Source of the DNA: Prunella strophiata
Lineage: Eukaryota > Chordata > Aves > Passeriformes > Prunellidae
Direction of reading: 5' to 3'
Length of the DNA stretch: 64,000 bases
Assembly: GCA_036583965.1 (NCBI GenBank)
Contig: JAZBQD010000027.1
Span: 21,813,001-21,877,000 of the forward strand
Shown here: piece by piece, positions 1-13,096 of the stretch
Numbering within the stretch: position 1 is the stretch's first letter
Layout of the letters: every line of letters begins with the position of its first letter
The notes under the pieces: generated by a model
What the model saw: the letters and a program-made list of their open reading frames with translations, nothing else
What the model was told of the DNA's origin: nothing
Databases searched by the model: none
Translations under genes and position numbers: made by a program

Positions 1-3000
1 TATTTATATGGTCTGATGAGTTCTCAGATGAAGGGAGACTTTTTTTCCCTTCTGATTCTATAACAGCAGTAACCTGCCTTAATTTAATTTTTTAAGGATA
101 GACATGAGATATTTTAATTTCATTTGAATTACTTTTCTAGATGATAATTATCATTGATTGTTATGTTTCAAACTCTAATGTCAAAGAACTTACTTTTTAA
201 ATGAAAAATAAGTGATTTCAGTAAAAGTTCAGTAAAGTATCTAGCCAAAATAATTAATTTTTAAAATAAATTTTTATATTCTGCACTGTGAATGTTTAGT
301 AGCTCTGGATGAATAATAGTTTGGTTGTTATATCATATAAATCCTGATGTCTCAATGTGTGCAGAAAGGAAGATGTTATGCAGCTACTTGAGAAATTTCT
401 ATGATGGATCAGTAAATCTTTTGGGAGAGGGAGTTTGAGACTGGATCTATTGGAGATGGAAAACTGGAGGTTTAGCATGTACCACTCCTGGAAACACATT
501 ATATTTTAAGAAAATTCAGGTAGATCGTAGAGGAATTAAGCCTATAATATTTCCTTTATTCCTGCAATTTACAGTTTGCATTTTATTAGTATGTATACAG
601 CTGATCTTAGCACGGGTATTAGGAACTAATTCTTTTCATCAGGGAACTGCCAAGGCTGTTTTTTGGTTAGTGTTGTTCTAGATCCTAAGCCTGGGGAGGA
701 GCACAGTTGTTGTGGAAAGTCTCTGGCCAACAGTCACAGTGTGCAATCACAGCCAGTGCAGCACCACAGTGAGGTACTGCAGAGCTGCTCACTGGCACCA
801 CTGGAAAGGCACTAACAGGGGCCTGCAGCCCAGCTGAAGGGTGCTCATAGGGGGCACCTCAAGAAAGTGAGGAGCACAGCAACCTAGGGTCACACCCTGA
901 CTTTTCTCTGATATTTGAGACCCTTGTCTGTGACTAGAAATGGTATGAAGAGGGAATAAACATGAGATGGATACAAATGTCATTTAAGGGATAAGTGACA
1001 CTGCTCCACTGGGCTTGTATCAAAGGATCCATTATATGCATCTGCAGGCAACAAATTTTACTTAGATTTTTTTTTTTTTTTAAATAAACTATTTGTATTT
1101 AAGAAATAATCTATGTAGTTTCAAGAGGGGGTAAGATAATGGTGCTTATCAGATTCCTTTTGAGAATGGCAGTAAGTATTTTATAGCTAGTTTCAGTTAG
1201 CATAAACTTTCCATAAATCAGATACATAACTTTTTACACATGTAGACTAAGGCCAAAGGTTCTCTTCACTATTTGAGAGTACTGACATTAAATTTTTTAT
1301 TAGTACCCATGACGAATAATGCACTTGACTTCAGTTTTGACAGTACTATTGAGAAAAACTACTGCATGTTTCTTGCAGAAGTACCTAAAATAGTCAACTT
1401 TAAGGCTGAATAAAACTTTATTTATTTATTATTATTTTTATTGTTTATTTATTTATTATAAAATATTTATTTATTATAAAAATGAATTACTCCTTTGCTC
1501 AGTTTGCTACCTCCTGACAGCTGCAGCCTTTCTTGCATCAGTGGTCTCTGCTGCTGCCATCATATTGTGTGTTCATGGCTGGCTTTCAAGCTCTCAGTGC
1601 TTTGTGTCTTGGGGCTGTGTGGCTTGGTTTTACAAAGGGGTCCTGGATCTAATATTGCCACTCCACTGCCATCCACTTTGCCACTACTGTGTATAATTGC
1701 AGCTGTCCAGAAAATCTTGCAGAGAAATGTAAATTTCTATTAAACGTAAACACAGATTTTCATATTACATACTTTTGGCCACTGTGCCCAAGTTCATCTG
1801 CAGTTATTTGGGCACTCTCCTGCTTTTATAGCTCAGATTCTTCACACTTTTCTATTTGAGTCCTGTGATGCTTTGACTTCTCTGCTATGTTTGGGATGCT
1901 CCCATATTGTTTTCAATTTGGCTGGAGTAGCTTTGCTTGCTTGCAAAATCCCAGGCTTTATTTTAGATCTTTGGTACACTCTTTCCAAGTGTTTTGATAC
2001 ACTCTCTGAGTGTTTTATACCAAATCCAAAGAACCATCCAGCTTTCTACCAGGAAACTAATCCTTCCCTCCATATTGTGAGGTTTATTGCAGTTCAGATC
2101 AGTTAAAAGCTTCTCTGTGATTTCTCTCTCCTTTTCTATTGCTTGCTTGAAATTGAGTTTTTTTGGGGTTTTTTTTTTTTTTTTGCATGGGAGTATTTTA
2201 CATGCAGCCTGATTCATATCTCCTTCTAACCACTGCAAGTCTTAAATGAACATGAAATAGCTGCTGAAAGTTGTGACACAGGGCAGATTTTCTTTGCATC
2301 CTGTTTTCATGGGAAGTTAAACTGCAGTAAGAAATGCTAAGCAGTACAGAACTTTCACCAGAACTTCAGAATTTTCTGAACTGTCATCTGAAAATTGTAA
2401 CTTACAGAAAATAAAACCCCTGTAAATGAAACTGGTTCTGATGTTCATGAATCTAACTTTGCTATTCTGCAAGTCTCCTTCTTTACATGTGAAGTACAAA
2501 ATGATTCTATGAGGAAAATGAGCTTGAATCTCAGTTAGTACATCATCCTTGTATTAATGGAACTGGTTCACTCATATTTTATTCATTAAATAATATTTGT
2601 CAATGTGTTTTTCTATTTTAAACTCTTACTGTAAAAGAGAGCATTATCACCTCAAAGTATTTGTTTCCTAGAGTGAATGCCAATATTATCCAGTCACGCC
2701 ATATTCTCCTAATTATGCTGAGGGTTTCTTTCCTAACAGCATTTATTTTCGGGTGTCAACAATACTTCAGTTAAATGTAGTGTAAAGTGCACTTATTTAG
2801 CAAACTTGTCCTTCAGAAAAGGGTTTTTTTGTCTTTAAAACACCACTAGATTGTTTCTTTCTGTCAGCGCACTGATACAATAGAAATCTTAAATCAATAA
2901 CACTTCTTATTCCTATGCAATTGATGCATAACATCCTTCTTCACACACAGGTTTAATGTGTTGTAAATTAATTATCTGGAATGCGTAGAGGGTCAATGGA

Positions 3001-3604
3001 CCTTGGTATGACCAGGATGTAATGTTAAAGTGTTCCATTTCCTTCCAGCCCTGCTCAGCTCTCTTGCCGACTCCTCTCTCTGTGTCAGCTCTGCCATCTT
3101 CTGCACTTTGGTCCCTTAAGTGTTGTTAATGCCCCTTGAGGGCTTGATTGATAGGAAAAATTTGCTTTACCATAAATTTTTCCAACAATTTTCTTTCTTC
3201 TGAAGATGGAGTACCTTTCTTAACTGGGCTTGTGTAATGCTACTTAGTAAACTATTCTTACTCTCAGAGAAATTTAAAATAATAGCTTTATTTTAAATCA
3301 TAATGAAATTGCAGACATTCTGCATAAACAAATGCAGATGTAATTTTTGATTTTTAGGTGCCTGAAAATGCATCAACTATGCTTCAAATGTCTGTCAGGA
3401 GGAGTTTTTGCTTTACTGTATCTACACATTGAATCACATAGATAAATAAAACTGTTATTAACTGTGAAGAAACGCTGAGGGAGAGATTCTCAGCCATGAA
3501 GAGCACAATTAAAACATGCATTCACTGGGTTTAAAGTAGCCAATTTCCTTTAAAAATCAGAGAGGCCACCTCTATTATGTTTTTTGAAGCCAGCTTGGCT
3601 ATTA
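1..3604. other. AT-rich noncoding stretch, no gene seen
   Basis: No open frame here exceeds about 90 codons, and none resembles a known protein. The stretch is AT-rich with T-runs at 1067-1081 and 2169-2184 and an ATTT-rich run at 1417-1480. A short imperfect duplication (TACACTCT...GTGTTTT, two copies) lies near 1976-2018. I see no transposon end, splice-flanked coding exon or RNA gene. Confidence 0.6.
1417..1480. repeat. ATTT-rich simple repeat
   Basis: TTTA/TTTATTATT units run for about 64 bases, with the phrase ATAAAATATTTATTTATTATAA interrupting the tetranucleotide pattern. It is a typical imperfect vertebrate microsatellite with no sign of function. Confidence 0.85.
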
Positions 3605-3618
3605 GTTGCTAGGGTAAC
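3605..3618 (+). promoter_or_regulatory. X-box-like RFX site
   Basis: GTTGCTAGGGTAAC matches the inverted-repeat X-box consensus (GTHNYYATRRNAAC) at all fixed positions except one central base (G instead of T). Both half-sites, GTTGCT and GGTAAC, are intact. X-boxes bind RFX factors, which drive ciliary genes and MHC class II. No promoter or gene is visible nearby, so if it is used at all it would be a distal element. A single 14-base match can occur by chance. Confidence 0.4.
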
Positions 3619-5412
3619 AAGATTCAAGACAGTGAGTAAGTCCTGTCCAGGCAGCACAGTGTTATGGGTGTCTGAGATGAATGCAGAGAAATGCTGGTAG
3701 GAACATTCAATTATGGATTAGTTTAATTTTTATTTACCAGTCTTTTTACTACAAGGATGGTCAAAATATGTATATGTTTGTAATTAAAAAGGTGCTAGTG
3801 TATTTTAATTGGCTGAGTAACAGATGACACTAAGCTATTAAAGTAGAAAATACTTCAAATCTCAATAAAAAAAAAAGAGAGAGGTGCTACTTAAAACTCC
3901 CAGCATGTTGGTGGGATCAATTTAATGTCCTGTGCTGTGTCAATGTCACTTTCATAAACTTTGCTGAAGTGCTTTTCCTACTGTATGTTGAATGATGTTG
4001 TCAGGACTGTGAGTCGGGGGTACGGTGGATTTGAGTCTACTTTACTTCCCTTGATGAAAAGGTCACTGCCACTTGTAAATCTGTTTTACTCCCTGCACAG
4101 TTGTTAGTGTCAAAGTCTGTCAGCTCTGTGGGATGTTAAAATTATACAACTGTGGTAGGAACAAGGATCACAAATTCCCAAGTGGTACATCCCAAGAAAA
4201 AGTCTCTGATCTTTGTCTAAAAGTTCTGTGGAAAGTTTTTCATTCAGGATTTTCAGCTCACTTTGGCTTGATTGCAGAAATAAACACAATTTCTGTTCTG
4301 TTCCTCCCATCTGGTGGGCCTTCCCCACTGATAGCTCATCACAGGGCCACTTATGTCTGTAGCTCATGGTTGCAAGTGAAAAAAATCTCTGCTTTATTTT
4401 TTTAAGGCTGCAAGGGCTCCAGTTAAAGCACAATTAAAACCTGGCCTGTGTTGTGTTATGTGATTATGTTTTGACAAATCATCACTTTAGATCAGCTTCA
4501 CAATTATTCATAAGTTATTTGGAAAATACAAGGAATAAACATGAAGTAAAACAACTGGCCAATTTAAGGAACGACACCTGACCTCCAAACCAAGCTTCCA
4601 ACCAATGTAAGAAATGCAAATTAAAAAAACCTCCAAACCCCTAAAATCTCTTTTCTCTTACTCATAGCATCATAGAAACTGTTCTGTGTATATGCAAAGG
4701 CAGTTTTTTACTCAGCACTTTTCTCATGTGAGTTGTCATACTTTGCCAGTATGCAGCAAATGCAGTGGGAGCACAACCAGCTGGAGTGCCAAGAGCTGTG
4801 GCTGTGTCCTCTGAGCTTGATTGATTGTGACGTGGAGTTTTCCAAGTTTTATGCTCTGGCTGTGCAGGAGATGGACACAAACTTCTTTGCATGTAAAGTA
4901 TGGCCAAAGCTTTTAGGTGGTCAATTGCCTGCTTAATCCAAAGGCCTTTGCTAAGATGGAGTCAAGCTTTTCATACTGTGAGCTATTTCCATATGACCTT
5001 GCGACTAAATTGATTTTTGAATGGAGTAGTTTGCTGCTGAGGAGACAGAATGGGACCCGAAAGGGGCAAACACTGAATCTTTTTGGCTTGACTTTCAGTC
5101 AAGGTAACTCACTGGGGTCCTGAAGGTGATGCAAGTAAACATCTGCCAAGTGAATCTTCGTGTCAAGGCAGCCATTGTGGGCAAACTGGGATAGGCAGCC
5201 TGTGGGTAAACATATATCAGTGTGCCAAGTAACCATCAGCATGATGGGGAAGAGGACACACTATGATGCTGATTTTCTTTTGCTTTAATTTTGACTGGCA
5301 TTCTCTTTATGTGCTGCTGAATCTGATCTAGAAGCTGTCTTGGGCACTCCTTTCAGTGATAAGAAAGCAAAATCTTTCATATGAAGTTTTTCTTATTGTC
5401 AAGGATTGGAAT

Positions 5413-5482
5413 GATAGATAAACAAATGAGAAAAAGATAGATAAACAAATGAAAATGACAGATAAACAAAAGAGGAAAAAGA
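5413..5482 (+). repeat. Three-copy ~23-bp tandem repeat
   Basis: The phrase GATAGATAAACAAATGA recurs three times with slight change (GATAGATAAACAAATGAGAA, GATAGATAAACAAATGAAAA, CAGATAAACAAAAGAGG) at about 23-base spacing, followed by an A-rich tail. TAAACAA in each unit resembles a forkhead-factor core. It is a short degenerate minisatellite, possibly polymorphic in copy number. Confidence 0.75.
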
Positions 5483-8400
5483 AAAAAAAATGAAGCTTGA
5501 ATTACTCTGAGAAAAAATTCACTGCAATCTCTATCAATCACTACCTTGGTTTTATAGATATCTTTAAAAATGTCATCCAATTTGCCTTTGCGATCGCAAA
5601 CACTTCTGCTTAATTCTCCTTCCCTGTCTCCTGAGAGAATTACAGCATAAAAATTCACCTTTTCCCTTTCTTATCAGATTCATTTCTGCTATTTGAAATT
5701 GTCAAAATCCAAATGGCAGATATTTGTACTTACATAATTAGAAAGCTGAATAGATGTCTGTCGTATCAGTGGTCGTGTTTTCTGAAGACTCACAATGTTA
5801 GACAGAGGGCATGTCTGAGGAATGTAAACAAACATCCACCTTATCTGGACTTTTACAACTGAGAAATAGAAAATAACATTTTTTTTTTCCTACCCTCTGC
5901 CCTCCCTTATCCCTCCAACTCTCTAGACTTTGCTCAATCTTTTGCAGTTTCTAATTTTCATCTTCTCTAGGCACAGGCAAACAAAGTACAATTACAAACT
6001 CTTGGAATGATTCTTTTAAACAGGAAGAGTGGTTCCACTCTCTCAGATCTGTACACACTCATATAATGGGTATCTGGTATACAGCTACTTTTTCACTCTG
6101 AAATAAAATAAGGAAATGTGCATATGCTAATGTTTCTGCATACATCTTGGGGATATTTATATTCTTTATAATGATAGATTTTCAAAAACTGATTATTTAT
6201 ATTTCAAGGCAGAAATCAGATATCTATTTATTATGTAAATAATCAGATTTATTTAATTATTTAATTATTTTATTCTGGGCCAGTCTTCTACATATATTTC
6301 TAGCCAGAAGGAAATAGAGCTTAAAACAAAGACTCTGCCAGGATTTTGAGAGCTTTGGAAAAGTTACTTACAGATCAAGCCTACTGACTAAATATCTGAG
6401 ATGATTTACAGACAAAAAAATATTTAAGGCCTTGTGTAGCACTTTCAGCCTTTCCAGAAAAAAAAGGTTGCCTGGTTGTACAAATATTCAGTATCAATGA
6501 TTTAACCTTTCCCTTAGTACATTCATTTGAAATACTGAATTTTAAAGTGGTTATAAAGCATTGTGGTCCTTGTGATAAGAGAGACAATATTTAGGTGCTC
6601 CTTATTCTTTGAGTCTCATTTAGCTATTGTGAGCTTCATACAGATGATCTAAAATGGTCTTGTCAAACACCTGCCCATGAGTATCTCCCAGGTATTAGTG
6701 GGTTTTTTCCTTATGCTTAATCCTTGCATTTTTTCAAGTTTTCAGTCTTCTTCCTTTCATGGCAGACAAAATTACACCCCTTTGGACTTCCTAAATGTAT
6801 GTGTTCTATGTCAGCCTGCAGAGGTTTTCTATTTTCTCAGTCTCATGGTATTATTATGTGTCTTTTAAATAAAGATTTTATTTATTTATTTTTTTTTTAA
6901 TATACTGTCAGATAGACTAGCAAACACCCCCACTTTATTCTGTAGATTCAGTGACATGCTGGCAGAGCCCAGAGCAGTGCTACGAGGTAGTTCTGTAGGT
7001 CTCAGCTGTGTGTGGATGAAGGATGTCCCTTGTTTCAGACTCTCTTCTGATCCTGGGGAAAGACTTCCCTTTTTGCTTGTCTACTTTGGTCTAGTCTCCA
7101 GACTTAGCAGAGTTGCACCATTCTCAACTTCTCTTCAGCTAATTGTTATATTCTGAGAATGAGGTCTTTTGATATACATGAAGTGAACCAGGCCAGGTAT
7201 GAAGTGCTTTGCCCCAGTACAAGTTCATGTGAAGACTGCTTGTGTGGATTCTTACAGCAGCAGCCCAAGAATCCCCTTATTTGTATGTCCTAAGACTAAA
7301 GGACTAGATGGAGATGTAAATTTGCAGTAAGTTTTGCAATATTTGATGTGAAGCATTGATAATATTGTGTTAGGCTAGAGGGCTGCAGCTTTTTTGAGAG
7401 AAACAGATGTGTGAGATGTGCATCATGTTACCAGTGGTAACATGGACAGCATTTTTTGAAAAAACTTTAGCTGAAAAATGTGGCTCAAGCAGAGGCTGAA
7501 ACTGAAGCCTCTGCTCAGCTGAGATGGGAAATTGTATTTGGGAAGAAGTGAATAAATACCCATGACAAATCTTCAGCTGCTCTAATTCATAATGGAAGTT
7601 CATTCCCATAATGGTAGACTATTCATAAATGATCAGTTACCCCAAACAGAAGCTCTCACTGGCAAAAGTAATTAAGGCTGTGAGCAAAAACTATTATGTT
7701 GATCAAACTATACTAAAGGAGGAAGTTTGTAAAGATTATCAATTTGTGACAAACTTTCTGCTCTAAAAAATGTTTATTCTGATACTTAAATTTGTAAAAA
7801 CATACAGTCTTTATAAAGCCCCAAAGAACCCCTAAAACCTGTAACACTTTACCCAGCCTCAATGAATTGCTCTTCTGCAGAAATGTTGAAGGAAAAACAA
7901 TTAAGAAGAGCTGGTGTATGCATAAGTGCTAAATATGTGGAACATTCCCAGCCACTGCCACATGACAGGGATCCTGTCCCTGGGGTCAGGCTGCTCACTG
8001 GTAATTTCAGTGTGAGGAATCTCTGGGGTGGTGAACCTGCTGAACAGGGAAAACTGGCGACTTGCCACTCCTAAACCAGGATATACTGTGCTCCTATACT
8101 TGTTCATTCAAAAATCTGTGCAACAAATCCAGTCAAAGTGTCTTTACTGCTAAGATGTAGAGCTGAATAATTTTATAAATTAATTCTTTGGGAACCATCT
8201 TTCTGATTGCTTCAACATTTTCATTGTTTCATCTGGAAGCATTGTATATACCTCACAGTGCAGTGGCATTCTGCATTATTTATACCTAATATTTGATGTA
8301 TCATTTTTAATGCAAAAAATTAGTGCTACCTAAGTTCCTTTATATAGACCAAAAAAAGAAGGAAAAAAGCCCTTCATCATTTCCATACACTCACCCTTCA

Positions 8401-9891
8401 TGTTCAGTTATGATCTGGGCTGCCCCTGTTGTTGGTTAATGTATGAATAACAGCCTGCATTTCCCACCTGCGATCAGGTTTTACTGCAGGAATAAAGCAA
8501 GGTCAAAATAATATCTAATGTTTAGACAGCATGCTGGTAGTGTCCCTGTCTGCAGACTATTCTTAAATAATAGTAACAAATTAGCATTAAAAGCTCTCCA
8601 CAACAAGATGTGCTAAAATCATACTGGATGCTCAGTGACCTGTGCAAAGAAAATGTAATACACTGCTTTCTAGTGCTCTCAGCCTCAGCTGCTGTAATGT
8701 CAATTATGTCACTACAGCTTTTCAGAGGTGGAACCAACATGACTCAAGAAAATAGAAAAAGAAAAGGAAAAAATAAACAAAAATAAACTCTGGATGCAAG
8801 AAGAGAGAGGACTGCAAGCAGAGAATGTTTTGCTCCAGTGCCGAGTTTGAAGGGGCTGCCCTCTTTAGCACAATGGGAGCCAGCTTCCCTGCTGTGTTCT
8901 CTGAAGTGGCTCATTGCAGCACAGTAATATTATATCTTAATAAGCATAACACTCTGAACTGAGGCATATTTTTAAGTCAGACACATGGGAGGGAAATATC
9001 AGAGCAGAGCTGTGTTATTTTTAATGGAGCATGTGTTTGTCTTGTAAGTGTGTCAGAAGAAAAGGAACAGGTCTCATGTTTCTTCTCACCATGTCTAATG
9101 TAGGATGGGCACTCCAACTGCCTCTCTAAGTGACATCAGCAGTCTTTGATATTGCAAATGACACTGGATGGTCTGGACTACACTTGTACCTCACATTCAG
9201 TGACACTGAATACATATTGTGTGTTTCAGTGTTCATTGAAGCTCTCCTTCAAATGAAGCTTTTTGAAAACCATGAAGACCAAGATAGTTTTCATTTGATA
9301 AACAAGATTGTCAGAAGAGACTGTTCTTTTCCCAGCTTTGCATGGGTGGGTGGTACAGGTGATGGGGCACATGCTCTGCAGAAAAACATTTCCTTTTACA
9401 TTCAGCTGGAAAGTGGATCTTGCAGCGTGGAATTGATAGCTGCCATGTGTACCACACTGCAGCCCATGCCACTCACCTCTCATTCTTAACATCAAAAACA
9501 ATATTAGAGTAAAAATGTTTGCAATGAAATTCCTGAGGAAATTTTACATTTCAATTAATATTGATAATGGATTTTTTAATAAGTTTTAGGTCAAGATGTA
9601 TCATAAATCTATTTTCCACAGAGCACAGAAAATATATACTTATTCTGTCTTTGTGGTATGACCGGATCTAGTCTTACATCCAGCAGCCAGCTGAGGCTGC
9701 TTGTCTATTATAGTCTCTTCCACCATTCCTGACAAATGAACAAATAACTAGATGCCCTGTGAAACATTTTAAATAGAACTGTCTCCTGAAAAAGCTGTTA
9801 CTGACAGAGACAGGTTCGATCCAGATCAAGGGAACCTGCTGTGGAGTAGAGAAGATCAATACTGGTTGCTGCCTTTTTTATTTCAGATTTC

Positions 9892-9909
9892 TTTTTTTTT
9901 TTTTTTTTT
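9892..9909. repeat. T18 homopolymer
   Basis: An uninterrupted run of 18 T. No LINE or pseudogene body lies next to it on the appropriate side, so I treat it as a simple repeat and not as a retrotransposon poly(A) tail. Confidence 0.85.
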
Positions 9910-10348
9910 AACTAAGCATAGATAAAGATTATGATGAATAAAGTAAAGCAGAAAACAAGCAATCTATGAACTGAAGTGCATCCTTCTTATTAAACCTTAT
10001 TGTGCTCTTAAAGCAGTAGCAGAAGCTGTTGCTATGAACTCTATCATGCAAGAGGCTTTCAAAACAACATTTAAAACTATGTATTAGCTAGAAACCACTT
10101 TGCCCACAAATTCTAAAAGAGCTGAAAGTAGCTTTTGAAAAGGAACCAATGTATTTCATGGCAGAGTAAATTAGCTGCTATTTTTTACTTTTGAAGTATT
10201 TGATCAAAATCTAGTACTGAACATAGTGTCTTAAATTAATTCTATTTAGAGTACTCCTCTGCTGGTTACAACCTGGATCCTGTAGCATCAACTGCCCCCC
10301 TTTCCTGTTGTGCTCTTTGGCATACACACAAGGATTCCGTGTTTGCAA

Positions 10349-10367
10349 TGCCAGCTGGAGGCGCTAA
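10349..10367 (+). promoter_or_regulatory. Weak CTCF-like motif
   Basis: CCAGCTGGAGGCGCT (10351-10365) matches the CTCF core CCASYAGRKGGCRSY except for T in place of the first core A and A in place of the K position. It stands in AT-rich DNA, where GGCGCT is uncommon. Orientation is +. With two mismatches at informative positions this is only a candidate. Confidence 0.25.
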
Positions 10368-13030
10368 GGTGCTGTTCTTATCTTTGGAAACAGGGCACGG
10401 GTTTGCGGACAGATCAAAAACATGATTGTTTTTATTTATTGTATTCAAAGAGCATCATCCACTCAGACTTTGCTTGGCAATGAAAATAGCAGTTAAAAGA
10501 AAACTCACCAAGACCAAATCAGCACAGCAATGAAAAGCTATAACCCAAAATTTGACAGGTTTTAGGAAGCAAGGCTGGCATTATAGCCATAATATTCTTA
10601 ACTGCCTTTGGCTAAGTCCAGGAATTCAGTTTGCAATATAATCAATCCTCTACAATCCACAAGTATTAAATTCATCATTAGAATGTTGTTTTCCCCTTCC
10701 CAAACCTTCCGTGTAACAAGCAGCTCAGTAAGATGAAAGGCATTTGTTACTGAGGAACAGCCTTAAGGAAAGCAAAAAGAGCAAATCTGGAAAACAGATT
10801 TATATTTTTCTGGAAATGGGTAGTATTCATAAAGCATTTAGCAAGTTCAAGGTCAACTTGTTCTCCTTCTGTATACTATTCATAACAGGCATTTGACAAC
10901 TCAGTGACAGTCAATCTAGCAGCTGAACTGAATATATTGGGCCATCCAGTTTAAATAAAAACTAAATCTTCATTGTAAAATGAGCACAACAAACCCAAGT
11001 AGAGCAAAAGGCTTTCCTGTTTCTGAAATTCCAAACAAGATCAACAAATACAGTTATAAATGAGAGGAAATAGATCTAATTTTGATAAATAAGCAGATGT
11101 ATGCATAAATGGCAAGAGATTATGATCCTTCACACCATGGTGGTGTTGTCTTCTTGCTTAAGTGAAATTTAGTAATATTGAGCATTCCACAGATTTTTTT
11201 TTCAGTATACCATGTTTGTAAAATTATGTAACATCAATAAGATATTGACATTTTGCAGTTACAATTACTCTGAACTTGTCTTTTCAGTCCCTACACAAGA
11301 CCACCCTGGAGTTTATTTAATATTGACTGTTTTTCAATATGCTCTGGGATACAGTAAAAGGTATCCCCTAGTGGCTGTTGTCCTACTGGAAAGTGAGGGG
11401 GTTGCACTCATTGGATTGGAATAATGAGATTTTCATCTGACTTCAAAACTTGGTGAAAATAGCAGCTCAGGGAGCCACAGAGACATATGTTTTGGAAATC
11501 CCAGGGATATTGAGTTTTGTATCCATGCAAGTTCTGAGGTTGGGTCCGTTTTCAATTCTAGTAATTTTCTTTTTAGTTACTGTCGTCATGGATCTTAGAG
11601 GATTTATTCTTTGTCATGTACATTCCAAAAAAATTGATAAACATAATGTATATCTACATTTTATAAAAAATTCTTCTAACTAAAATTAATATGGTATATG
11701 TTGAAGAGCAACAGTCCTAAACAACCAGCTCATACTGTCCCTCGATCACTTCCAAATGGCAGAGATATTTCTAACAGTGAAAGTGCATCATATCAGCAAT
11801 TGTCTTTTCTCTTTCAGCAAGACATACAATGAAAATCAACTAGCAGTTATTTTGTGGGTGGGTGCACGGATTAAAGATCAACTATAAATTGAGAGGAGTA
11901 TCAAATTCACAATATACTTGGTTCCCTTTTGGAAACCACTACCTGGTTTTGTTTTTAAAGCTGCCATGGGTTTTCAACAGGATTCTTACTTCAAGCACTC
12001 AGTATCTTTCATCAGCCAGCACCCACTGAATGACTACCAGGGATGTCAGTGTCAAATTCCTCTGCAGACGTCCAGCTGGACTCTCTACAGGGATTTATCT
12101 GAAAGGGCTTGCTGCAGGAATGATGTTACTAACAGTTCCACCTTCCCTGCTTTGCATCTTTCAAATATCAGCTATAAATATTTTGAATATGCTCATTATT
12201 TAAAATTTTAGACCTCCTCCCCAGTTTTGTCAGGTATTTTAGAAGGCTTTCTGCCTACAGCTATAATGTATGTCTGCAGTCCAGGAAGACAGCTGAAAGC
12301 ACAATGGCTCTGCCTCTATATTTGGAAACATCTGCTGTTTCATTTCCATGATGCACAGTGACGTGCAGTTCCGAGAGGAAGAACAAGTCTGGCACAGGAG
12401 GCATTAGTTTATGGTTAAATGTTTTGATACTGAAACTGGGATTCCCTCTTATCTAACCCTCTGGGTAGTATTTCTTCTTTGAGTAAAGGATGCTGAAACA
12501 GTTGCTCAATGGTCCTCTTTAATGGAAAGTAAATCCCACCTCTAGTGAGGCAGCCTTTTCAGGTATCAGCAGTTGGCTTCCTCCACATCATTTTGTCATT
12601 CTTGAGAGAAACATAGAGGCAATAAAATGTGATATGGAGTGAAAACAACTAAAATGACTTGGGAGGAGCTTTGGTTTGAGGAGTCTCTATATTCAAGGTG
12701 AGATGTTGAGGATGTGGCAGAAGATTTGCTTTACTGTAAGTTCTGTGAAACAATTGTGCCAGAACTCCATCATATAAAAGCCTAGTTGCACATTGCAGAG
12801 AAGTGCCCTTTGATGAGTTGAGAAAATCTGGCAAAATTCTATTCTTTATAGTGGTTTATTGTTTTTAATAGCCTGTCAAAAAATTTGAGGATAAAATTGT
12901 GTGAATTATCTTAGCACTGCTTTATGGGGGGCTAAGGCAAATTGCAGCACTAGGTGCTAGGGATAGTTTTGACTCTTATCTTCAGCTGACCTAAAAAAGG
13001 GCCCTTCCATAGGTATCTCCATGGTGTTCA
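10368..13030. other. AT-rich noncoding stretch; possible conserved-element territory
   Basis: There is no coding frame above 97 codons and no repeat family recognised. The part from about 10480 to 10900 is free of simple repeats and of balanced composition. It looks like the single-copy sequence in which conserved noncoding elements tend to lie, but conservation cannot be judged from one sequence. Confidence 0.4.
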
Positions 13031-13096
13031 ACTGTTAATCACTGTTGGATCCAGGACATGGCTCTGTGGTCTGACCCAGCACCATTACACCTATGG
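13031..13096 (+). mobile_element. Old CR1/L3-type LINE 3' tail fragment
   Basis: The segment CACTGTTGGATCCAGGACA followed after a short gap by TGTGGTCTGACCCAGC fits the 3' untranslated end of old sauropsid CR1/L3-like LINEs, whose tails typically read ...GACAGGAT..TGGTCTGACCCAGTATGGC. Only about 65 bases are recognisable and they are diverged, which suggests an ancient 5'-truncated insertion. No reverse-transcriptase coding sequence remains upstream. The family name is from memory of the consensus; subfamily is not resolved. Confidence 0.5.

Larger units (their letters stand above)
3619..10348. other. AT-rich noncoding stretch, no gene seen
   Basis: The open frames here are all short (up to 119 codons at 9130-9489) and lack splice context or family resemblance. 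Contents seen are a 23-bp threefold tandem repeat (5413-5482), ATTTA-rich runs near 6240-6275 and 6876-6899, a T18 run at 9892-9909, and an isolated pol III B-box-like GGTTCGATCC at 9813-9822 with no tRNA fold around it. No transposon boundary was recognised. Confidence 0.6.

Noticed and set aside
4665..4690. CR1 tail in reverse (CATAGCATCATAGAAA)
   Set aside because: Only a short AATCATAGAAT-like string; the expected GGTTTGGGTTGGAAGG does not follow.
9780..9850. tRNA gene around the B-box at 9813
   Set aside because: No A-box, anticodon arm or acceptor-stem pairing can be drawn.
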